64,000 nt of DNA, taken from NCBI RefSeq assembly GCF_000090795.2, contig NW_003546375.1, positions 67,366 through 131,365 on the forward strand, read 5' to 3'. The stretch's first letter is position 1. Every line of letters begins with the position of its first letter. The notes under the pieces are model-generated. The model did no database searches. It worked only from the letters and a program-made list of their open reading frames with translations, and was not told the DNA's origin. Positions 47,501-57,131 of this stretch are shown here, in pieces. The translations under genes were made by a program, and so were the position numbers. The stretch comes from Amphimedon queenslandica (lineage: Eukaryota > Porifera > Demospongiae > Haplosclerida > Niphatidae).

Positions 47501-50051
47501 ACCCTTCTCACTCCCTCTCTCTCTCTCTCTCTCTCTTTTTCCCTCTTTCTCTTTCTCTCTCCCTCCTCTCTCTTCCCCCTCTCTCCCTCTCTCTCTCTCT
47601 CTCTCTTTCTTAGGAGCTAAAAAAGTACACTCCTGAGTCTCATCCTGATTATTGTCATGTCGTGGCAGCACAAGCTGCAATGACTCAAGTGGCTATACTC
47701 ATTAATGAGAGGAAGAGACGAATGGAAGCATTAGGAAGACTTAGAACCTGGCAGACTAACGTTGAGAATTGGAAGGTATGGACCACAAGTAACATGTACA
47801 TCTACTCATGTACATGTACATATACATAATTATCGTCTAGCAAACTGCAAACAAGAGTGTTCTTAAGTACAAACTGTCAATGGACCCACACAATTAACAA
47901 AATTTGTTTTAAAATTTTTTATGTACGTGTACACGTACATTTACATGTAAACCAAAGCTTAGTGTACCTATGTACATGTAGACTATAAGATAGTTCAACA
48001 GTAGCAATTGCAATTACATTATAATTCATGTCTACATGTATGTGTAGTTAAAATTTTTTGACTATACATGTACCTAAATAACAGAGATTGTGTGTCAATT
48101 CCAATCACTATGTACATGTACATGTACAGTTACATGCACTTCGTACTTTTAGTAAACTTTCACTAATTTTTATTTAATTCTCTAATTAATTTTATTGAAT
48201 ATGTAGGGTGCTGATCTAATGGAGACTAGTACTGAGTTGATACATGGCACTGAATTACACAAAATATCAAAAGGACGCTGCCAAGAGAGACACTTCTTTC
48301 TGTTTGACCATCAACTGGTTTACTGCAAAAAAGTAAATGAAATTGATTGGTGTGATTCACGCATGTGTACAGTAGTTTTTTTCTGTATTTTGGCTTCAAA
48401 ATTACGCCCCCAGATTATACATTATTGATTCCCTTATGTTATAATTGCTATTTACATGTACACATGTACATGTAGCTGTTTCCAACGAATATTCTTTGAA
48501 TTATGAGCATTTTAAGACAAGCTAACTTTTGACAAATATACATGTACACATGTATAACATGTACATAATTATTTTGAGTTATGGCCATTTTAAAAATATA
48601 CATGTATATGCCAATTTCTGGATATTATACTACAATTTACATGTACATGTACATGTACATGTATGTCATTTTGATGTGTCTTAGGATACAATCGGTGGAA
48701 GGTTGTCTTACAAAGGTCGTGTGAATACTGACAAGTGTCAAATAATCGACTTGAAAGATGGCGAATGTAAGTACAGTACATCTTATACTGTATCATGTTA
48801 ATATTAATATATGGACTCCTGTGTAGGGTCTCATGGTGGTAATGGTGTTAAAAATGCTTGGCGGATTAATAATTTTGATAAAGATGACAAGTGGTACGTG
48901 TTGTTTGCTAAGAATGCAAAAATGAAAGAGGAATGGATGGAGGCTTTCAAGAAAGAGAGAAGACAAGTGGAGGATGACAAAATAAATGGTTTGTTATTTA
49001 ACATACCTACATGTACAGTACATGATGTATACATGTACATGTACATGTGTACACGTACATGTGTACATGTACAGGTACAGTGCCACAAGTTTATATGTAC
49101 AACATGGTAAACAACCTTAAAACTCCAAAGCTTATCATATTAACTTTTTTAGGGAAACGCACCTGTACTAAGTTTTATATTATATAATGTTTTCCCTCTC
49201 TCTCTTTTCATTAGGTTTCATCATTACTCCTAAAATGAAAAGAGCTGCCATTGCTCTGTTTAATACCACCAGTGAGCCAATATCAAGGAAACATCCACCA
49301 AAAAAGAACTATGGTAAGTAACAATAGCTAATAACACTAATAACACTGTTCAGTCATTAAATATACACATGTACATTGTACATGTACTATACTGTCATCA
49401 GTGTTCATGTGAGAGATACTGTTAGTATAAAAGTAACAAGCTACTGGTAACGCAGCAAAATACAAGTCAGATAAAAGCACAACAATGTAGTATTAAGTAC
49501 ATATACAACAAATGAATATTATGTATATAATACATGTACATGTATATACAAGAGGGAAGCAGAAAGAGAAAGATAAAAAGAATAAAGGAGTTAACGAGAC
49601 ACATACCTTTCAGCAAGAGCAAGGTGAAGAGAGTTAGAAGAGTGTATGTATGGTCTTGTGATATGATGACCTGGCACCTCTCAGGCACACACTAGTACTA
49701 GGATACTCAAATTTACTTTTTGTACATACTTGTTGATTGCCATGATTGTTGCTAACACATGTACTGTACATGCACATCTAGACTTTGCTTTCATTGTAAG
49801 GTTATAATAATAATAATATGGGGCTTCTAATAATTCATGTATTCTTGAACTCTAAACTAAATTGTTGTGTGAATAAGTTTAATTGTTACCTTATATTTAT
49901 TAATGATACTTTGTATTTTGTAGAATTTTCTAGTGAGAGTCTACCAGTTGGTATGATAAACACTTTACCAGCTGGAGCAAGAGGAGGAGAGATAACAACA
50001 TCACTGACTTTCTCACCAGGAGAAAGAAAGAAAAGACAAAAAAGAAAATAA
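38583..50051 (+). CDS. Asef-type Rho guanine exchange factor (SH3-DH-PH)
   Basis: Fourteen exons (38583-42767, 44111-44296, 45274-45484, 45832-45992, 46061-46149, 46302-46392, 46500-46604, 47260-47355, 47614-47775, 48207-48332, 48685-48766, 48827-48988, 49215-49313, 49924-50051) give about 1,960 residues. Exon 1 encodes 1,395 residues of Ser/Pro/Lys-rich, probably disordered sequence with PxxP ligands ([21 protein letters not shown]). Exon 2 is an SH3 domain with [16 protein letters not shown]. The DH domain begins [20 protein letters not shown] and continues through [28 protein letters not shown] and [14 protein letters not shown]. The PH domain spans [14 protein letters not shown] to [15 protein letters not shown]3-DH-PH order with these words matches ARHGEF4/SPATA13/ARHGEF9, which activate Cdc42/Rac at the cell cortex. 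The start is the first of two adjacent ATGs. Several introns end in long CT tracts. Confidence 0.92.
43320..43400. repeat. GA-rich microsatellite
   Basis: Purine-rich on the coding strand of the RhoGEF gene, inside intron 1 and away from splice sites. Confidence 0.7.
43993..44110 (+). repeat. Pyrimidine tract at the SH3-exon acceptor
   Basis: About 115 bases of C/T ending CCCCCACAG directly before RhoGEF exon 2 (44111). Confidence 0.8.
45764..45831 (+). repeat. Pyrimidine tract at the RhoGEF exon 4 acceptor
   Basis: About 65 bases of C/T ending CCTCGTTAG before 45832. A second CT-rich stretch lies at 45559-45620 in the same intron. Confidence 0.75.
46840..47115 (-). repeat. ~178-bp repeat family, inverted orientation
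   Basis: It reads AAAGGTTTGAGCTCATTCCA and GTTGTGTAGAAAGTTTGTGC, the reverse complement of the GAATCAGCTCAAACTTTCTA / CACAGCATAAG words of the plus-oriented copies. It lies in RhoGEF intron 7. Confidence 0.65.
47503..47613 (+). repeat. Pyrimidine tract at the RhoGEF exon 9 acceptor
   Basis: About 105 bases of C/T ending TTTCTTAG before 47614. Confidence 0.8.
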
Positions 50052-50384
50052 GCTTTTATTGTATTATAATTATCGTTTTTTGTAGAGCGGATGGTTTATA
50101 TTGTTGTTGTTGTTGTCATTGTTGATATTTTTATTTTATGTGTAACTTCACGTGTTTTAGAGTTGATACTTGTATTATAAGCAAATTTCTCTCTTTGTTT
50201 CTTTATTTCTCCCTCTTTTCCATCACTTCAATTATTATAATATCAATAACATACATAAAATACTAAAATTAACTAAATTTAAGTTGTATGACAATAGTTT
50301 TGCTTTGGAGGTGGGTCATAAAGAAGCTGTGAGGTTGAATTTTAACATTTTCTGTTGTGAATTTTTATTTACAACATTGTGATG

Positions 50385-50450
50385 GCCTATCATTTTGGAA
50401 TTTTGCAGCTCTGCCCCATTGGTTGGTGATTCAGTGGATAGTCTTTCAAC
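50385..50450 (+). promoter_or_regulatory. Shared upstream element of receptor copy A
   Basis: The 55 or so bases before the ATG (GCAGCTCTGCCCCATTGGTT, then GGTGATTCAGTGGATAGTCT) are almost identical in copies A, B and C. CCCATTGGTTGG contains an inverted CCAAT box. Conservation right up to the ATG implies a core promoter and 5' leader copied with the gene. Confidence 0.6.
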
Positions 50451-52273
50451 ATGTTGCTGGTGTCCATTGTCTTCTTGTTGAGTGTCAGTCAAGTTATTAG
50501 TCAATGTCCACCTTCCTCAGATAAAACACTGGATGTATATAATAACAACTGTATAGGTTTTTATAGGTATCTACCTGAGGTATGATGGAAACTGTTATCC
50601 TAATGGGTCATATTTTCGAAAGTTTGATGTCAATGAATTTTCTAAAGCTATATCATGTGTGTTACCTGGTACTAGTCTAACTACTGGTCAGTGGGTTAGA
50701 GTTGCTGATCCTGATGATCCTGTTGACTGTAACAGTAATAGTACCAGTGATCCTTTTCGTTGTACTTATGTCACTTTACCTGCTACTATCAGTCTTTATT
50801 TTGTTCAGCAGGAGAGACTGAGAGAAGGATGGTACAAGTGTTGTCTACCCACTGATTGTTCTACTGCTACTGATATCATCTTTGCTTCCCTATCCAGTAA
50901 GTATTATCATTTTATACTACACTGATTGATTTTAGTATAGATTGGGCACAAAAAACAGACATTACAGTTGACCTTCCTTTAAATATGAAACTTCTACCTC
51001 AAGAATACACACTGCATGCTATAACAATTCAATATAATCGGTACTTACAAAATGCCACTTGGTACTATGAGTCTAGTAGTACTAGTACTAAAATGACTGC
51101 TGGTATCTGTACTGGACAGTCTGGATACAGTTGTACTATTGGTAATGGAGTGTTACTGCACAAAAGTAATGAATCACATGATTATACTCTAACTGTTACT
51201 TGGAATGGAGAGGCTATTACTAGTGGAGCACTGAGTCAATCAAACAACAATGGGGATCATGTGTACAGATTCTATTTGTATGTTGGCAATATTGATAAAA
51301 ATAATGTTGTACAACGAAACAAGTATCATACTATATCAGGTATAATATTTGAAAATTTTTCATATAATGTGCAGTTTTTTTAGTACCAGCAATTGCTCCC
51401 TCTTGTCTTATTATTGTCAGCAAGACAGCTACCACTATCAATGTCAGTTGGACTAAACTTGATTCATCTGATGCTGATGGATATGTAGTCAATGTCACGA
51501 GTGACACAGACACAGTGCAGACAGTACAAGTGGAGGGAAGTAGTAATAATACAATCACACTGAATGGACTGAGAGGAGGAACAACTTATAGCATCACAGT
51601 CAGAGCCTATCAACAATTACTGGGACCTGCTAGTAGTGCAATCAGTGTACAGACCATGCCAGGTATTAAACCATTTATTGTACTGTAAGTTCGTAACATC
51701 ATTATGTATTTCTAGTTACTAACTGCAGCTCGTCATGCATAAACTCTCCTTCAATTTGTAGTACAACTACAGTGTTAAAATTTTATGGTAAGTAAAACTA
51801 TTTGCAATTTTTACATTATCAGTTAAACTTGCTTTAGATACAACTACAACACCATACTATTACTATACTTCATTGATATACTTGCCCTGGCAGGGCAAAA
51901 CTACTACAGTCAGTACTGCTACTCCATCAGTTTCAGTAACTCCATCAATCAGTGATTCATCAGATAGTGTTATTGTTCTTGGTGTGTCAGTAGGTGTATT
52001 GTTGATTCTACTAACTGTCAGTGTTATTATTAATATCTGCTGCTACTTTATAAGGTATGTTAAATTCTTACAAAATTATAATTTATTTGTTCCTTATTAG
52101 AATGAAAAGTTCTTTGACAACCAAACAAACAAAGTTAGTATAAATTATTAATCCACAGGCTATTTTTGTATGATAGATCTGATGATGATATTGCAATGCA
52201 AGTATGTGAACCATATGAACTTGATAAGCCTGAACTAAGTGAAGATAATCAAGTAATATACGAGGAAATTTAA
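50451..52273 (+). CDS. Tandem Ig-Ig-FN3 transmembrane receptor, copy A (first exon damaged or misread)
   Basis: Exons: 50451-50896, 50941-51339, 51384-51662, 51716-51787, 51838-52054, 52101-52133 and 52177-52273. It has a signal peptide (MLLVSIVFLLSVSQVISQ), an Ig-like domain with the family core VLPGTSLTTGQWVRVADPDD, a second Ig-like domain (YTLTVTWNGEAITSGALSQS), an FN3 domain (DSSDADGYVVNVTSDTD, then LRGGTTYSITVRAYQQLLGP), a small Cys exon, a Thr/Ser stalk, a membrane helix (VIVLGVSVGVLLILLTVSVI) and a tail with CEPYEL ending VIYEEI. All later exons join in phase. In exon 1 a 46-base segment (50521-50566) breaks the frame, and its donor GT, present in copy B, is altered to AT. The copy therefore has a defective leader, a different first exon, or a sequence error. 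It is transcribed in the same direction as B, C and D. Confidence 0.8.
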
Positions 52274-53689
52274 AGTGTTGCTTGATACAAGTCTGTCATT
52301 TCAAATAAAACATTGATTAATGTTTGAACAAAATGTTAGCTTAATAAATTAATATGTGAATGTAGTTTTCCATTTTGGAAAATGATTATCCTATTGTGTT
52401 GTGTGTACATTATAGTTATGTAGTTAATGAAGTTTATGTTTGTCTCATAAGTATAGCAATTGTTAGGTGAGTGAATTAAAATTACATCATTGTTAAAAGA
52501 ATTATCAAGTATAGTTCATTAACTGCATGCATGCACATTATCAATTGACTGTAATGTACCATGGTTATTTTACAGAAATTAATGTGAGTTACATGACAAC
52601 TCTTTGTTTTTAATTATAAGTCATTGAGCCAGAATCATTACTGGTCCTCTCAGCAATGTTTCTTCTCACTTTCAAATATTATAAGGCAAACTACAAATTT
52701 CATGCACTTTTATGTACAGTTAAAACATCTCAACTAGACTACCTCATGCGCTGCTCTGGGAAAGCATGCAAAGTGTGCTATAGAAGTTTGATGATGTATT
52801 GTACTTTGAAAGCATGAATTGCATGTACCTTTTTTAAAATTAAATCTATTTAAGTTTGCTTATGCATACTCAGACTGTGAAAATTGCTTTAGTTCAAAAA
52901 AAAATTGCAGCTCTGCCCCATTTGTAGGTGATTCAGTGGATAGTAAATAATAATAATAATTATTATTATTATTATGATAACAATAATAATGATAATAAAA
53001 TAATAAAGTCATGCATGCACTTTGAATGCTTATTATGGCATGCAACTTCTTGATCAATTTACTGTACACTATATTACAGAACACCAAAGTGTTTCAAGCT
53101 AATTATTATAACTTGTATCATTGACAGTCTTGTTACTTTAACCTAATAATAGGTGGAAAAAATATCAGCAATTCTAAATTTAGTATGTCTCATTGCTATA
53201 CAAAAATTACCATCACTCAAAATAAATCAGATTTATGGTATTATAAAACAACCATAATGCCTTTAAAATGATCTGGTCTTAATTTTGTAGTAGTAATGAT
53301 AATGTCATTGTAAAAAATAACATTACATAGAATACTATAAATTAGCACAAATGTATAAATCTAATAGACTATTATGATTATTGTCATTTTTTTTTCAAAG
53401 CAATTAAATTTGAAGTGGCAAATACATTTCCTTATGTTGTGTAGAAACTTTGAGCTGATTTGAATCAGAAACTACTCAAAAATTTTGCCAAAAATCATAA
53501 GAGGAGGATTTGCCATTTTTATACTATTTTTTGTTAAAATTACATGCTATTTTATTGTGTAGAAAGTTTGAGCTAATTCCAATCAAAATCAAATTTCTGA
53601 AGCTGCTAAAAATTTGGACCAAAGTTCCTGTAGATCTCTACTGCTTTTATTTTTTGTTTATCAGTTGGGCCTCTGTTTATGGTCAGGCC
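52274..53689. other. Intergenic between receptor copies A and B, with an orphan leader fragment
   Basis: It holds no exon. At about 52905-52944 a fragment of the shared upstream element (GCAGCTCTGCCCCATTTGTA, then GGTGATTCAGTGGATAGT) stands alone and runs into an (AAT/ATT)n stretch, so a further receptor copy probably once started here. The segments near 53007-53050, 56370-56415 and 60070-60110 (CATGCATGCACTTTGAATGC / CATGCAACTTCTTG words) repeat between the copies. Inverted ~178-bp repeat pieces lie at 53420-53640. Confidence 0.6.
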
Positions 53690-53746
53690 TCAAAAATTTT
53701 GCAGCTCTGCCCCATTGATTGGTGATTCAATGGATAGTCTTTCAAC
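53690..53746 (+). promoter_or_regulatory. Shared upstream element of receptor copy B
   Basis: Nearly the same bases as upstream of copy A, ending GGATAGTCTTTCAAC at the ATG. The inverted CCAAT core reads CCCATTGATTGG here. Confidence 0.6.
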
Positions 53747-56073
53747 ATGTTGCTGGTGTCCATTGTCTTCTTGTTTATTATCAGTGAAGTTATTGGTCAA
53801 TGTCCGCCTTCCTCAGGTAAGACACTGGATGTGTATAATAACAACTGTATAGGTTTTTATAGGTATCTATCTGATTCATAAGGGAAACTGCTATCCTAAT
53901 GGAACATTTTTTTGGGACCATGGTGTCAATTCAGATATTGAAGCTATATCATGTGTGTTACCTGGTACTAGTCTAACTACTGGTCAGTGGGTTAGAGTTG
54001 CTGATCCTGATGATCCTGTTGACTGTAACAGTAATAGTGCCAGTGATCCTTTTCGATGTTCTTCTCTCACTTCACCTGATGCTACTCTCACTCTTAAACT
54101 TGCTGAGAGACTACTAGCAGATCAAGAAGGCTGGTACAAGTGTTGTCTACCAACTGACTGTTCTACTGCTATGAACATAATCTTTGCTAATATATACAGT
54201 AAGTGTTTTTCATTCATTAATTGTTAGCTAAAATATCAGTATTCAACTTTTTTACCATCACCATAAAAATTCGTAATAAATAAGCATGCATCTAAAAATG
54301 ACACTTACACATGAATTTACAGGAGCACTTGTAGGGGAACTGTAATTTGCCCTACATAAAAAATTAGGGATAACAGTATTGAGAGGTAGAACAAATTTTT
54401 CCCTAACAAAAGTTCTTTGACAGTACATTGTGCTTTTAGCATTGTTGGCAGAATGAAATACTAATAATTTGGTAAAATAAATTTTAGCAAAATATCTAAT
54501 TATAACAAATTGAGGTCTGTTAGCCAAATTTTTTTTTTCATAAGGCCCTATAGCCGCATACTCATAGTCAAATTTTAGTGATAACTATAGTTTTGCTGAT
54601 GTGGAAACATATGCATGCTAATTAATATTGCGTACATTGTTACTGTCATTGTTACATAGGATGGGCACAGATTACTAAAATTAATGTTGACCTTCCTTCA
54701 AGTATAACAGTACTGCCTCAAACATACACACTACATGCTATACNNNNNNNNNNNNNNNNNNNNNNNNNNNNNNNNNNNNNNNNNNNNNNNNNNNNNNNNN
54801 NNTATATGCAACGTACAGCTTGGATAAATTGTACTATTGGCAATGGAGTATTGCTATATATTGAAAATGGATCGTATGATTATACTCTAACTGTTACTTG
54901 GAATGGAGAGGCTATTACTAGTGGAGTACTGAGTCAATCAAACAACAATGGAGATCATGTGTACAGATTCTATTTGTATGTTGGTGATATTGATAACAAT
55001 AATGTTGTACAACGAAACAATTATCATACTATATCAGGTATATAAAAAGTTTTATATAAAATAATGCACAATTTTTCTTAGTACCAGCAACTGCTCCCTC
55101 TTCTCCTATTATTGTCAAGAAGTCAATCAACACTATCACTGTCAGTTGGACTGCACTTGATTCATCTGATGCTGATGGATATGTAATCAATGTCACGAAT
55201 GACAGAGACACTGTGCAGACAGTACAGGTGGAGGGAAGTAATAATAATACAATCACACTGAATGGACTGAGAGGAGGAACAACTTATAACATTACAGTCA
55301 GAGCCTATCAACAATTACTGGGACCTGCTAGTAGTGCAATCAGTGTACAGACCTTACCCGCAGGTATTAACCATCTATTTCACTTTTAACCCATGGAAAT
55401 GTTGATGCATTTCTAGTTAACGCCTGTAACTCCTCATGCATAAACTCTCCTTCAATTAGTAGTACAACTATAGTCTTAACAATTAATGGTAAGTAAAACT
55501 AATTATAATTTTTACATTATCAGGTAAACTTGCTTTAGATATAACTACAGCCCCATATTATTGCTATACTTCAGTCATGATCTCGCCCTGGCAGAGCAAG
55601 ACTACTACAGTCAGTAATGCCACTCCATCAGTTTCAGTAACTCCATCAATCAGTGATACATCAGATAGTGTTATTGCTCTTGGTGTGTCAGTAGGCGTAT
55701 TGTTGATTCTAACAACTGCCAGTGTTATTACTAATATCTACTGCTTTATAAAGTATTGTAAACATTCTGTTGACAGAAATAAAAATGAAAGGATAAAAAA
55801 TTCTTTTTCAGCTACAAAGCAAACAAAGTTAGTAATATTCTATTTGCTAACTATAATACATTGCATGATAGAACTGAATACGATATTGCATTGCAAGTAT
55901 GTGAATCATATGAACTTCATAAGACTAAACTAAAGGAAAAGAGTGACGAAGATATTGCAATGCAAGTATGTGAACCATATGAACTTTGCAAGGCTAAAAT
56001 AGGTGAAGTGGTTGAGGAAGTTTATGCTGAATGTGAAGCATTGTCTAACAGTGCTCATAAAGAGTACATTTGA
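53747..56073 (+). CDS. Tandem Ig-Ig-FN3 transmembrane receptor, copy B
   Basis: Exons: 53747-53816, 53863-54198, 54660-55037 (with an N gap), 55082-55363, 55417-55488, 55539-55827 and 55872-56073, about 549 residues if the gap is ~80 bases. The leader (MLLVSIVFLFIISEVIGQ) splices over a 46-base intron (53817-53862) to GIYLIHKGNCYPNG. The order is Ig, Ig, FN3, Cys exon, stalk, helix (VIALGVSVGVLLILTTASVI) and a long tail. The tail holds two copies of a DIAxQVCExYEL motif and then VVEEVYAECEAL. Near the gap the aligned sequence differs from copies A and C by a small indel, so the join there is unsafe. A surface receptor with tyrosine-based signalling is inferred from architecture only. Confidence 0.85.
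54744..54802. other. Assembly gap (59 N)
   Basis: The gap falls in the second Ig exon of copy B. By comparison with copies A and C (399-base exon), the true gap should be about 80 bases. Confidence 0.99.
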
Positions 56074-57079
56074 ACTGCTTTAAAAAACAAAAAATATAGA
56101 TAATTCAAAATGTTATTTTTCATTTGTAGTTTCATTGCTATAGCTGTTTTACTATTTTATTTTTTGTAGCAATTATGTTACATGTATGGGTATTTGTTTA
56201 TCAAAGTAGTTACACAAAATTTTTATGAGACAACTTATGCCTGTAAGTGCATGTACGTATGATCCAATTCATACATATTTTGAAGAATTTACCCTTAACA
56301 ACACTAGTGAGTGATTAGATGAAGCTTTAATCCCAACTGTCATAATTAGACATGTATGTTAAGAATAATAAAGTCATGCATACACTTTGAATGCTTATTG
56401 TGGCATGCAACTTTTTGCTAATTTATTGCACACCAAAACAATACCAAAACCTTAATTATTAACTTGTATCAATGTTACTTAAGACCTATTATCAATATAA
56501 ATATCATTATACAACCATAATGCCTTAAAATGTGATCTAATGAATGCTGTTAACTTCTTTTGCCATACAGTATATAATGTAAATCTGAAAGACATGAGGC
56601 AATAGTAAAAATAACATTATTGTAAAAAATAATGTTGCACACTAGACTATACCACAATTATAGTAATATGATATCCTAATTTTTGCAAAAAATTTAAATT
56701 TAAGGTATAGTAAATAGCCAAATATATCTTCTTATGTTGTGTAAAAACTTAGAACTGATTCCAAAACAAAGTTGCTCAAAAAATGGACCAAAGTCTCTGT
56801 ACTATAGTTCAGGGTCCCTGGCTAAATTTTTCCAAAATTGTAAAGGAAAGGATTTAAATCTACTTTTTATAATATTTTCTGGTACATATACATGTACATG
56901 TTCTTTTGTTGTGTAGAAAGTTTGAGCTAATTGTGATAAAAATTGGATTTCTTCTGAATTTTTAAAGTTGCTCAAAATTTGGTCAAAGTACCTGTATTAG
57001 CTCCTTTTATTTTTTGCTTGTCAGTTGGGCCTCTTTCGATGTTAGGTCACAAAGTGTTATATTGTCAAAAATTGCCAAA
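56074..57079. other. Intergenic between receptor copies B and C
   Basis: AT-rich spacer homologous to the A-B and C-D spacers. Inverted ~178-bp repeat pieces occur at about 56725-57010 (GTGTAGAAAGTTTGAGCTAA). No exon is supported. Confidence 0.6.
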
Positions 57080-57131
57080 AATTTCCCAGCTCTGCCCCAT
57101 TGGTTGGTGATTCGGTGGATAGTCTTACAAC
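57080..57131 (+). promoter_or_regulatory. Shared upstream element of receptor copy C
   Basis: It reads CAGCTCTGCCCCATTGGTTG and GTGATTCGGTGGATAGTCTT before the ATG, nearly identical to copy A, including the inverted CCAAT box. Confidence 0.6.
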
